From contig JBELHR010000005.1 of the NCBI GenBank assembly GCA_042091275.1, forward strand, positions 1-64,000: a stretch of DNA of 64,000 nucleotides, written 5' to 3'. Shown here piece by piece: positions 42,144 through 50,516 of the stretch. Origin of the DNA: JBELHR01 sp042091275. GTDB taxonomy: Bacteria > Bacteroidota > Bacteroidia > Flavobacteriales > Flavobacteriaceae. A program made the translations under genes and the position numbers. The notes beneath the pieces were generated by a model that ran no database searches, was not told where the DNA came from, and saw only the letters and a list, made by a program, of their open reading frames with translations. Each line of letters starts with the position of its first letter. The stretch's first letter is position 1.

Positions 42144-45035
42144 ATGAAAAACGAATTAAAGGCCTTAAGAGCAATACTCAAAGGAGAATTGAAGTACGAT
42201 GCCTTGTATAAATCTATTTATGCAACCGATGCCTCGGTTTATCGCAGAACGCCTATTGCAGTAGCATTCCCTAAGGATCAAAGTGATTTGGTTTCTCTTA
42301 TTAATTTTGCAAGTGAACACTCGGTTTCCCTGGTTCCGAGAACTGCAGGAACTTCGCTTGCTGGACAATGTGTAGGTGACGGAATTATTGTGGATCTTTC
42401 CAAGCACTTTACAAATATTTTAGAATTTAATGCAGAGGAACGATGGATTCGAGTGCAACCCGGAGTTATACGAGATGACTTAAATCGCTTCCTAAAACCA
42501 TATGGACTGTTTTTCGGTCCCAATACCTCTACATCCAATCGATGTATGATCGGAGGTATGGTGGGTAACAACTCCTCTGGAACAACTTCTATAAAATACG
42601 GAGTTAGTAGAGATAAGGTCATTGAAATAAAAGCGCTACTCAGCGATGGTTCTGAAGTGAAATTTTCAGAATTGGATGACTCAGAAATAAATTCAAAATC
42701 ACAACAAGAGAACTTAGAAGGAGAAATTTATAAGCATATTCTCTCTACCTATAGTCAACAAAACGTCCAAAAAGAAATTTTAGATGAATTTCCTGCAGAA
42801 GATATTCATAGAAGATGTACCGGTTATGCTATTGACGAATTACTCAAATACTCTTCCTTTGGAGGTAGAGAAGAGAAATTAAATTTAGCGAAACTCTTAT
42901 GTGGTTCAGAAGGAACCTTGGCTCTCTCTACAGAAATAAAATTACATCTAGACCCATTACCACCTGAGCACAACATACTTGTGGCAGCTCATTTTGAAAC
43001 CGTCAACGAAAGTCTTCTGGCTGTTGTAGCTGCAATGAAACACGACTTATACACTTGTGAATTGATGGATAAAGTTATTCTCGATTGTACAAAGAGTAAT
43101 CGGGAACAGCAAAAAAACAGATTTTTTCTACAAGGAGATCCAGGCGCAATTTTAATGCTAGAACTCGCAGCGGATAGCCCTGAGAAGGCAAAAGAACTAG
43201 CGGACGAACTGGTAAGGGATCTTAACAGTCAAAATTTTGGATACGCACACCCAATTCTCAAGGGGGATGAAATAAATAGAATTCACCATCTCAGAAAAGC
43301 GGGATTAGGTTTGCTAGGTAATATCATTGGAGATGACAAAGCAGTTGCTTGTATAGAAGATACCGCTGTCGCTCTAGAGGATTTACCGCAATATATTGAG
43401 GACTTTTCTAAGATGATGGATGAGTTTAAACAAGAGGCGGTCTATTATGCCCACGCTGGAGCAGGAGAGATACACCTTCGTCCCATACTCAACCTAAAGA
43501 AAAAAGAAGACGTAATTTTATTTCGTGAAATAACGCAAAAAACCGCAGAACTCGTAAAATCCTATAAAGGGTCCTTTAGTGGAGAACACGGGGACGGAAT
43601 TGTAAGGGCTGAGTTTATCCCTCTTATGATTGGAGATAAAAACTACGAGCTTTTACGTGATCTAAAACGAACTTTTGATCCCCTCAAAATATTTAATGCG
43701 GGTAAGATTGTCGATGCTTACGCCATGGACGAGCAACTGCGTTATGAAGTGGACAGAGAAGAGCCAGAAATCAATACTTTTATGGATTTCTCAGACTCAA
43801 AAGGGATTCTGAGACTCGCTGAGAAGTGCAATGGTTCTGGCGATTGCAGAAAGAGTCCAGAAGCGGGAGGAACTTTGTGCCCTAGTTACCGCGCGACAAG
43901 GGATGAAAAAGACAGCACCCGAGCTAGAGCAAATGCATTGCGAGAATTCCTGAGTAACAGTGATCGAAGCAATCGATTTAACCACAAAGAGCTATACGAG
44001 GCTTTTGACCTTTGCCTCAGTTGTAAAGCATGTTCCTCAGAGTGTCCTAGTAATGTGGATGTAGCCAGCTTAAAGGCCGAGTTCTTGCACCAATACTATT
44101 TGGAAAACGGCGTTCCATTACGCGCAAAATTATTTGGCTATAACGTTCAGTTAAACAAATTAGTATCTTGGGCACCTAACTTAGTAAATCCAATAATAGG
44201 ATCTGCTTTGAGCAAAAAATTGATGGGTATTGCAGCAGAGAGAAGTTTGCCAAAAATAAGCCCTACAAAACAAAGAAGGCAGTTAAAAAAAGCCGGGAGT
44301 TACGGCCGAGAAGTCGATTTGTATTTGTTTGTGGATGAGTTCACCTCTCTCTACGACACAAAAATTGGTTTGGATGCCGTTGAGTTACTCGAGAGACTAG
44401 GTTTTCGAGTAGGTCGGGTGAATCATCCGGAAAGTGCACGAAGCTTTTTATCAAAAGGGCTTTTAAAGGAGGCTCAAAAGATAATCAATAAAAATATTGC
44501 CCTGTTTAGTGGCTTAATCGATGAAAAAACTCCTCTAATTGGTATTGAACCTTCTGCAATTTTAGGGTTTAGAGATGAATACCCTAGACTTGCTGCAGAT
44601 AAAGCTTCGGCGGATAAACTCGCAAAAAACAGTTTTACCTTCGAGGAATTTATAGAAAAACAATTTCAAAACGGAAGGATTCAATCCCAGCAGTTTACCG
44701 AAGACTCCAAAGAGGTTAAATTACATGGACATTGCCATCAAAAGGCTTTGAGCACGACTGCATCTGGTTTTAATATGCTCAATATTCCATCGAACTACGA
44801 TGTGAAAATACTAAATACGGGATGCTGTGGTATGGCAGGATCTTTTGGGTACGAAAAAGAACACTATAAAATTAGCATGCAGGTTGGAGAGGATACTTTG
44901 TTTCCAAAACTCAGAAAACTAAGCACAGATACCCTTATTGCAGCTGCGGGAACCTCATGTAGACATCAAATCAAAGACGGTGTGAACAAAGAAGCCCAAC
45001 ACCCTATAAGTATCTTGAAAAATGCGCTACTTTAA
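42144..45035 (+). CDS. FAD-binding and Fe-S 2-hydroxyacid dehydrogenase (YdiJ/D-lactate dehydrogenase-like)
   Basis: This 963-residue protein fuses three parts. First is a PCMH-type FAD domain (RTAGTSLAGQCVGDGIIVDL, about 65-85). Next is a FAD-oxidase C domain with YAHAGAGEIHLRP and FSGEHGDGIVRAEF. The last is a GlpC-like region with cluster ligands CNGSGDCRK...CPSYRAT and CLSCKACSSECPSN, then CCG motifs GHCHQKAL and LNTGCCGMAGSFG. The architecture matches YdiJ, which oxidises D-2-hydroxyglutarate, and Dld-type D-lactate dehydrogenases. No membrane helix is seen; electrons likely go to quinone. It diverges from the DUF1338 gene and overlaps the cysteine desulfurase gene by 4 bases. Confidence 0.88.
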   Translation: MKNELKALRAILKGELKYDALYKSIYATDASVYRRTPIAVAFPKDQSDLVSLINFASEHSVSLVPRTAGTSLAGQCVGDGIIVDLSKHFTNILEFNAEERWIRVQPGVIRDDLNRFLKPYGLFFGPNTSTSNRCMIGGMVGNNSSGTTSIKYGVSRDKVIEIKALLSDGSEVKFSELDDSEINSKSQQENLEGEIYKHILSTYSQQNVQKEILDEFPAEDIHRRCTGYAIDELLKYSSFGGREEKLNLAKLLCGSEGTLALSTEIKLHLDPLPPEHNILVAAHFETVNESLLAVVAAMKHDLYTCELMDKVILDCTKSNREQQKNRFFLQGDPGAILMLELAADSPEKAKELADELVRDLNSQNFGYAHPILKGDEINRIHHLRKAGLGLLGNIIGDDKAVACIEDTAVALEDLPQYIEDFSKMMDEFKQEAVYYAHAGAGEIHLRPILNLKKKEDVILFREITQKTAELVKSYKGSFSGEHGDGIVRAEFIPLMIGDKNYELLRDLKRTFDPLKIFNAGKIVDAYAMDEQLRYEVDREEPEINTFMDFSDSKGILRLAEKCNGSGDCRKSPEAGGTLCPSYRATRDEKDSTRARANALREFLSNSDRSNRFNHKELYEAFDLCLSCKACSSECPSNVDVASLKAEFLHQYYLENGVPLRAKLFGYNVQLNKLVSWAPNLVNPIIGSALSKKLMGIAAERSLPKISPTKQRRQLKKAGSYGREVDLYLFVDEFTSLYDTKIGLDAVELLERLGFRVGRVNHPESARSFLSKGLLKEAQKIINKNIALFSGLIDEKTPLIGIEPSAILGFRDEYPRLAADKASADKLAKNSFTFEEFIEKQFQNGRIQSQQFTEDSKEVKLHGHCHQKALSTTASGFNMLNIPSNYDVKILNTGCCGMAGSFGYEKEHYKISMQVGEDTLFPKLRKLSTDTLIAAAGTSCRHQIKDGVNKEAQHPISILKNALL

Positions 45036-46162
45036 AGAGACCCCAAGACTTTAATTAAACCGTCCACGTCCTGTTTCGTATTGTATTTGCTAAATGAAAT
45101 TCGAAGAGAAGTATTTCCGCGTCCTTGTTCATCTAAAAAAGCATTCAAGACATGAGAGCCTTTGTTAGATCCGCTTTGACAAGCACTTCCTCCAGAGACT
45201 GCAATACCATTTAAATCCAGATTAAACATCAACATCGGAGCATTGCCAGGAAATTGAGCCGAAAGGATGTGATATGCTGAGCGTTTTAAATCCCCAGAAC
45301 AACCATTAAAAACAATACCAGGCATAAAAGACTTTAGACTATTGATCATATATTCCTTTACCGCAAGTATTTTTTCTGTGTCCTCTTCCATATCTCTAAT
45401 AGCGATATCTAGTGCTTCTGCCATACCAGCTATACTGTGAACGTTCTCAGTTCCGGCACGAGCACCTTTTTCTTGTCCACCACCTGTTAGCAAAGACTGA
45501 ACTCCATGACCCTTTTTGAAATAACAAAAACCAACTCCTTTTGGCCCGTGAAATTTATGAGCAGATCCGGCCAAAAAGTCGACGTCTAGCGTTTCTAAAT
45601 CAATAGGGATATGTCCCACTGCTTGAACAGCGTCTGTATGCAAAAGAGCTGCATTTTCTCTACAACATCGAGAAACAGCATCCATGGGCATGATACTACC
45701 GATCTCGTTATTGATATACATCAATGCTACCAAGGTCTTTTTGGAGCTCTGCTTTAATACACGGTCTAAATCTTCTACAGATATTTCTCCGTCGCTATCA
45801 ATAGATAGATACTCTGCCTCTACTCCTTTATTTTCTACCAAGCAATTAATGGTATTCAAAACAGCAGCATGCTCTATTTTGGTCGATACAATTCGCTCTA
45901 CTCCAAGATTCTCAACCGCATTTCGCATGATCAAGTTATCCGCTTCTGTTCCGCTACCTGTAAAAATAATCTCGGCAGAACTACAATTTAACGCTTTAGC
46001 TATTCGCTTTCTCGCACCCTCGATAAGGGCCTTTGCAGACCTACCAAATTTGTGAGTAGAAGATGGATTACCCATCGTAGACTTCATAACATCAGCCATA
46101 TAGTCCACTACATTCGGATCCAAAGCTGTTGTAGCACCGTTGTCAAAATATATCAATTCCAT
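45032..46162 (-). CDS. Cysteine desulfurase (IscS/NifS type)
   Basis: This PLP enzyme takes sulfur from cysteine for Fe-S cluster assembly or tRNA thiolation. From ATG 46162 (MELIYFDNGATTALDP) it is 376 residues. PLP contacts include TGSGTEADNL and the Schiff-base Lys in GSAHKFHGPKGVGF. The flexible loop SGGSACQSGSNKGSHVL holds the active Cys and resembles group I desulfurases. The ATG 11 codons upstream lies within the promoter and is not used. Neighbouring iscU or other assembly genes are absent, so the receiving pathway is open. Confidence 0.92.
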   Translation of the reverse strand: MELIYFDNGATTALDPNVVDYMADVMKSTMGNPSSTHKFGRSAKALIEGARKRIAKALNCSSAEIIFTGSGTEADNLIMRNAVENLGVERIVSTKIEHAAVLNTINCLVENKGVEAEYLSIDSDGEISVEDLDRVLKQSSKKTLVALMYINNEIGSIMPMDAVSRCCRENAALLHTDAVQAVGHIPIDLETLDVDFLAGSAHKFHGPKGVGFCYFKKGHGVQSLLTGGGQEKGARAGTENVHSIAGMAEALDIAIRDMEEDTEKILAVKEYMINSLKSFMPGIVFNGCSGDLKRSAYHILSAQFPGNAPMLMFNLDLNGIAVSGGSACQSGSNKGSHVLNAFLDEQGRGNTSLRISFSKYNTKQDVDGLIKVLGSL

Positions 46163-46167
46163 AGGTG

Positions 46168-46195
46168 CAAATATAGAATATATTTCATTTTTCAA
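46168..46195 (-). promoter_or_regulatory. Promoter of the cysteine desulfurase gene, near-leaderless
   Basis: Minus strand TTG (46195-46193), 17 bases, TATATTTG (46175-46168), then 5 bases to the ATG at 46162. Transcription should start about at the start codon. Confidence 0.62.
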
Positions 46196-46244
46196 TTGGT
46201 GTAGGTCTCAAAAAAGACATACTTTTGAGTATATTTTTAGGATT

Positions 46245-46745
46245 ATGCGTATTTGTAGTTTTTTTTTGTTTGTATTACTGATGTCCTCTTGCGATGATGG
46301 TGATTTCCCGGAACTGAGTTTTGATTTCCAAGATTCCGTGAGTAATTGCGATTCCACCTTGTTTTACATTACTACTTCAAGTCGCTCTGAGGCGTATATA
46401 ATTGAACTTTTAGACGGGGATCTTCCTGAAGAAGCTGGTGAAAAATCACTCGGAATTTCTGGACAAAGAGCCGTTACTTACCGTGTTTTTGACGATGCTA
46501 TAGGTTCTGATTATTTTTGTAATGACCTCCCTCCGACAAGTCCTTTGACTATAGAGGAATGGTTAGCTACTGGAGGTAGCATAGTAATTACAACAGAAGA
46601 AGTTGAAAATGATCAAGGTGAAGTTTCCTCCTACCGATACACCCTAAGCGTTGAAAATACGGTACTTAGTTTTCGCGACAAGAAAATAACCCAGGAGGTA
46701 TTCCAATTTGGAACCTTCGAAATGGCGGTAACTACTGGTTCTTAA
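46245..46745 (+). CDS. Hypothetical lipoprotein
   Basis: From ATG 46245 the protein is 166 residues and starts with a lipoprotein signal (MRICSFFLFVLLMSSCDDGD, lipid-attached Cys near 16). The acidic DDGD after the Cys is typical for lipoproteins in Bacteroidota and may be a surface export signal. The rest is a soluble beta-rich domain with two more cysteines (SNCDST and YFCNDL) that could form a disulfide. I do not recognise the family. The 3' end overlaps the Smr gene by 14 bases. Confidence 0.7.
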   Translation: MRICSFFLFVLLMSSCDDGDFPELSFDFQDSVSNCDSTLFYITTSSRSEAYIIELLDGDLPEEAGEKSLGISGQRAVTYRVFDDAIGSDYFCNDLPPTSPLTIEEWLATGGSIVITTEEVENDQGEVSSYRYTLSVENTVLSFRDKKITQEVFQFGTFEMAVTTGS

Positions 46746-47301
46746 TGTTTTGAATAACATATACTGCAGTTGCTCCCATGCCGTATTTGCGGTAGGAAGC
46801 AGGCTCATATCGAACGGGATATCTTCCAAACAGAAACTTTAGTTCTTTTTCTAATACACCCTCACCTACTCCGTGAATAAATACCAAATTCGGAATTCGA
46901 TTGCGTATTGCATATTCGAGTTTTTGTTGAGCAGTGTCGATTTGAGTGATTAAAATATCGGAGGAGTCCATTCTTTTGTGGTACTTATTGAGCTTTTCTA
47001 TATGCAAATCAACTTCCATAACTACCTCGTCTTTGGAACTAGATTTTTTAAAACTCCTTTTTTTCGTTTCAGAATCTCTCATTTTTTCTAACAAGAGGGG
47101 ATTATTGATATCCTTGTATTTACTCATCTCGAACTGATCGCCCTGCACTGCCACCAAGTCTTCTGCCGCATATCTATATTCAAAACCGGTCTGATCCAAT
47201 AGAAAATATACTCCGTTTTCAATCTTGGAAATAGTTCCACGAATATCCTCGTCGATAACTGCTACCGAACTACCTACTTTAAATTTCAATGTTTTTGTCA
47301 T
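46732..47301 (-). CDS. Smr-domain protein (DUF2027 type)
   Basis: This 189-residue protein has an N-terminal beta-barrel-like domain (about 1-60, KFKVGSSVAVIDEDIRGTIS) and a C-terminal Smr domain with VDLHIEKL and FIHGVGEGVLEKEL, the DxH and HGxG motifs of Smr nucleases. It lacks the MutS2 parts, so it is a stand-alone Smr protein, possibly acting on RNA or branched DNA. It overlaps the upstream ppk2 gene by 23 bases and the converging lipoprotein gene by 14. Confidence 0.85.
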   Translation of the reverse strand: MTKTLKFKVGSSVAVIDEDIRGTISKIENGVYFLLDQTGFEYRYAAEDLVAVQGDQFEMSKYKDINNPLLLEKMRDSETKKRSFKKSSSKDEVVMEVDLHIEKLNKYHKRMDSSDILITQIDTAQQKLEYAIRNRIPNLVFIHGVGEGVLEKELKFLFGRYPVRYEPASYRKYGMGATAVYVIQNIKNQ

Positions 47302-48055
47302 AAGGAATCTGCTCCAAAATATATTTGATAGACTCTATTCTCGCTTCTGTTTTCTTGTTGGCCTCGATTACCTTCCACGGAATACCTTTCTTTTCTTTGG
47401 TGTTTTCAAACAATCGATTTTTATATTCTGTATAATCCTCCCATAATTTTTGAGCATCCTCATCTACTTGGGTCAATTTCCATTGTTTTAAAGGATCTTC
47501 TCTCAAATCATCAAAACGCTTTTGCTGTTCCTTTTTGGAAATAGACATATAAATTTTAATCAATTTTATGCCAGAATCCGTTATCATACGTTCAAAGTCA
47601 TCTACCTGTCTCATAAAATCCTCATATTCAGATGGACTACAAAAACCGTTTACTGGCTCTACAATTGCCCTATTATACCAACTTCTATCAAAGAAAACCA
47701 ACTCACCTCGTTTGGGAAATTTTGGAATATAACGTTCAAAATACCACTGTCCTCTTTCCTCTAGACTCGGCTTTCTCAAAGCTACAACCTGAAAGTGACG
47801 TGGGTTGATTCTTTCCGTTATACGTCGAATAGCTCCACCCTTTCCAGCGGCATCCCGACCTTCAAAAATCACAATTATTCGCTGATTGGTTTCTATTGCC
47901 CATTTCTGCATTCGAATGAGCTCTACCTGAAGCTTTTTGAGTTTTTTCTCATAGCGGACATAGCGCAATGCTCTATCTATATTGAGAGGAGATTTCATCA
48001 AAAGAGAAATAAGTCCTTTTGTACTATTTAATTTTTCTAAATCGAGATCTGTCAT
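47279..48055 (-). CDS. ppk2: Polyphosphate kinase 2 (PPK2), copy A
   Basis: PPK2 enzymes phosphorylate nucleotides with inorganic polyphosphate. The 258-residue protein has Walker A in FEGRDAAGKGGAIRR, the Walker B region VFFDRSWYNRAIVEPV and the lid part YMSISKKEQQKRFDDL. The C-terminus VIEANKKTEARIES is typical. It lies 1 base downstream of a second PPK2 gene and overlaps the Smr gene by 23 bases, so all three are co-translated. Whether it favours nucleoside mono- or diphosphates cannot be read here. Confidence 0.92.
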   Translation of the reverse strand: MTDLDLEKLNSTKGLISLLMKSPLNIDRALRYVRYEKKLKKLQVELIRMQKWAIETNQRIIVIFEGRDAAGKGGAIRRITERINPRHFQVVALRKPSLEERGQWYFERYIPKFPKRGELVFFDRSWYNRAIVEPVNGFCSPSEYEDFMRQVDDFERMITDSGIKLIKIYMSISKKEQQKRFDDLREDPLKQWKLTQVDEDAQKLWEDYTEYKNRLFENTKEKKGIPWKVIEANKKTEARIESIKYILEQIPYDKNIEI

Positions 48056-48056
48056 A

Positions 48057-48923
48057 TTAATCTATGTGCTTTAAGGATCTAAAATAACGCATCACTACAT
48101 TTGGATCTGGTATCAACGGCGTATTTTCGTCGGATTTTCCCTCGTATTCAAACTTGGTTAAAACATAACGCATAGCCTCTAATCGGGCTATCTTTTTATC
48201 GTTAGATTTCACAATCATCCAAGGGCTATAATGGGTGTGTGTACCGAAAAACATGCGTTCTTTAAAGGATGTATATCGATCCCAAAGTTCTTGACCTTTT
48301 CTGTCGACAGGACTGTATTTCCAACGCTTCAATGGGTTATCTATACGCTCTTGAAAACGCTTTAACTGCTCCTCTTTGGTTATCGACAGCCAGAATTTAA
48401 TAATGATTACACCGTCCTCGTTTAACATGTTTTCAAACTCGGGAACCTGAGCCATATAAGTTTTGTATTGTTTATCGTTACAAAAGCCCATGACTGGCTC
48501 AACTACGGCTCTATTATACCAAGATCTATCGAAAAAAACCAATTCCCCCGGATTTGGTAACTCTTTAATATAACGCTCAAAATACCATTGTCCACTTTCA
48601 ATTTCAGTGGGTTTGTTCAAGGCAACTAAACGCATATAACGCGGATTTAAATGCTCTGAAAAACGACGGATTGCTCCACCCTTTCCAGCGGCATCTCTTC
48701 CTTCAAAAATAACAGCAACTCGCAATTTGTTTTTGGAAATATGCCTTTGAAGTTTAACCATCTCCACTTGTAAAAAACGCAATTCTTCTAAGTACTTTAA
48801 GGTAGTTTCTACTTTGGTCAGATTTCGACCTTTTTCTTTTAAGGCACTTAAAATATCAGATTTGTTAGTGGCATTGAGAAACTCGCTTTCCGTCAATCCT
48901 ATTTTCTTTTTGTTCATTTTCAT
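48057..48923 (-). CDS. ppk2: Polyphosphate kinase 2 (PPK2), copy B
   Basis: This second PPK2 is 288 residues from ATG 48923 (ATG 48917 is equally possible). It carries FEGRDAAGKGGAIRRF, VFFDRSWYNRAVVEPVMGFC and a lid with SITKEEQLKRFQER. By eye it is close to copy A through the core (for example QWYFERYI and ELVFFDRSWYNRA) but differs in the ends, with an extra N-terminal ~40 residues and a longer tail. The tandem looks like an old duplication. A -7-like TATATTTG (minus strand, 48952-48945) lies upstream. Confidence 0.92.
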   Translation of the reverse strand: MKMNKKKIGLTESEFLNATNKSDILSALKEKGRNLTKVETTLKYLEELRFLQVEMVKLQRHISKNKLRVAVIFEGRDAAGKGGAIRRFSEHLNPRYMRLVALNKPTEIESGQWYFERYIKELPNPGELVFFDRSWYNRAVVEPVMGFCNDKQYKTYMAQVPEFENMLNEDGVIIIKFWLSITKEEQLKRFQERIDNPLKRWKYSPVDRKGQELWDRYTSFKERMFFGTHTHYSPWMIVKSNDKKIARLEAMRYVLTKFEYEGKSDENTPLIPDPNVVMRYFRSLKHID

Positions 48924-48985
48924 AATTCTGGTAATACTCCTTACCAAATATAGCAATTTTAAACAGTCAATTAGGTCTTAAAAGT

Positions 48986-50410
48986 CTAGTCATTTAAAAG
49001 ATCTGTCGGTTTGAACCCAATCAAATATATCTTCTCTTGTGCACGAGTAATTGCGGTATACAACCAGCGCAGATAGGCGACGCTCTGGCCATCTGGGAGA
49101 TAAGGCTTTTCGATAAAAACATTTTTCCACTGACCACCCTGAGATTTGTGGCAGGTTACTGCGTAGGCAAACTTGACTTGAAGTGCGTTAAAAAATTTAT
49201 TCTTTTTAATCTCTAAAAGTTGTTTGTACTTACTGCTTAAATGGGCATAATCCTCTTGAACAGCTTTGTAGAGTTTTCCATTGTCCTCATAACTCAAGTT
49301 TGGAGTTTCAGATTCTAAGGTATTTAAAAGTAATACGGTTTCAAAAGGCATTTGATTTGGATAATCCACCATGCGAACTTGTACTTCGGCAAAACGAAAT
49401 CCATAGAGTTCTTTGATACCGTAAAAGGCAGAAATTTCACAAATATCTCCATTGGCTATAAAACCAGACTCTGATCCTGCCGGCAGCCAAAAGTAATTGT
49501 TTTTAACAACCATAATATAATCGCCTACCGTAATTTCAGACTCACATCCTCTAATCTTGGTACGAATTTGCTGGTTGTATTGGTTGGCCCTTTTGTTCGA
49601 TCTTACAATAAACGCAGTTTCCTCTACTCCTTCATCACTGTCATAACAAGAGACTAAAGCCTGTTCTATATCATACCCATCATCCAAATAAACCAAATCA
49701 CTTTGATGAATATTAAATTTAAAATCTTGACCGTAATAATCCGAAATATATGACCTAATGGTAGTAGCATTCTCCAAGATACTGGAGTTCTTTCCTTGTC
49801 TTACTACCTCGTCCAATTCAATATGGCCCAAATCAACATTGTATTGAAAAGACAATTGATCCGTTGCTAAAGCGGGACTCAAATCATATTTTACTGGTGG
49901 TAATTGTGCGGTATCTCCTATAAAAATCAAACTGTTTTTCTTGCCTGAAAAAACAAAATCAATCAAATCTTCCAAAAGTGAGTTTTGACCATAAACCAAT
50001 GTTTGATCCGAAATCATGGAAGCCTCATCCACGATAAAAACCGTATTGTCGTGCTTATTGGCCTGTCTTACAAACTTGACTCCTCCAGACTTTTCTTTTT
50101 TAGGACTGTATATTTTTTTGTGAATCGTAAAAGCTGTTTTGCCCGTATACATTCCTAAAACTTTAGCTGCCCTTCCGGTGGGAGCTAACAAAACAGATTT
50201 TTTTCCTGTATGCCAGAGTTGTTTGACAAAAGTGCTCATACTACTGGTCTTTCCCGTACCGGCATATCCCTTTAACACAAAAAGAGGTCTATCCTCCTTT
50301 GAGAACAAAAATACAGAAAGGCTCTTCAGCAACTCTTCTTGTCCAGAAGTAGGTGAAAAAGGATATTTTTTAAGAAGTAATTTCGAAAAATCTACTGGGT
50401 CATTTATCAT
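48986..50410 (-). CDS. RecD-like ATP-dependent DNA helicase (AAA family)
   Basis: This 474-residue superfamily 1B helicase (start at ATG 50410) has Walker A in LKGYAGTGKTSSMSTF, Walker B in FIVDEASMIS, FIGDTAQLPPV (motif III) and a UvrD_C_2 end with KFAYAVTCHKSQGGQW and LYTAITRAQEKIYLIG. It resembles the core of RecD2 without its N-terminal helix-hairpin-helix extension, a form widespread in Bacteroidota. A role in DNA repair or replication is inferred. It lies just upstream of the ppk2 pair but with a 60-base gap. Confidence 0.88.
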   Translation of the reverse strand: MINDPVDFSKLLLKKYPFSPTSGQEELLKSLSVFLFSKEDRPLFVLKGYAGTGKTSSMSTFVKQLWHTGKKSVLLAPTGRAAKVLGMYTGKTAFTIHKKIYSPKKEKSGGVKFVRQANKHDNTVFIVDEASMISDQTLVYGQNSLLEDLIDFVFSGKKNSLIFIGDTAQLPPVKYDLSPALATDQLSFQYNVDLGHIELDEVVRQGKNSSILENATTIRSYISDYYGQDFKFNIHQSDLVYLDDGYDIEQALVSCYDSDEGVEETAFIVRSNKRANQYNQQIRTKIRGCESEITVGDYIMVVKNNYFWLPAGSESGFIANGDICEISAFYGIKELYGFRFAEVQVRMVDYPNQMPFETVLLLNTLESETPNLSYEDNGKLYKAVQEDYAHLSSKYKQLLEIKKNKFFNALQVKFAYAVTCHKSQGGQWKNVFIEKPYLPDGQSVAYLRWLYTAITRAQEKIYLIGFKPTDLLND

Positions 50411-50425
50411 CTCAAATGAAAATCT

Positions 50426-50433
50426 CAAAGGTA
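50426..50433 (-). promoter_or_regulatory. Possible -7 element of the RecD-like gene
   Basis: Minus strand TACCTTTG fits TAnnTTTG, 15 bases before the ATG at 50410. No -33 TTG is seen at the normal distance. Confidence 0.4.
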
Positions 50434-50476
50434 CAAATTGAATTGTTTTAAAATTTCTTTAATTGAGAAAAAATTG

Positions 50477-50484
50477 TACATTTG
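50477..50484 (+). promoter_or_regulatory. Promoter -7 element of the 50517 gene
   Basis: TACATTTG is a perfect -7 match, with TTTC at 50454-50457 19 bases upstream as a possible weak -33. A second match, TAAATTTG (50493-50500), lies between it and the ATG. Confidence 0.5.
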
Positions 50485-50516
50485 GCCGTAACTAAATTTG
50501 AAAAAAAGAATAAAAT

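Noticed and set aside
46245..46745. A type IX-secreted protein based on its beta-rich sequence
   Set aside because: It has a lipoprotein signal and no C-terminal sorting domain, and its length is too short for one.
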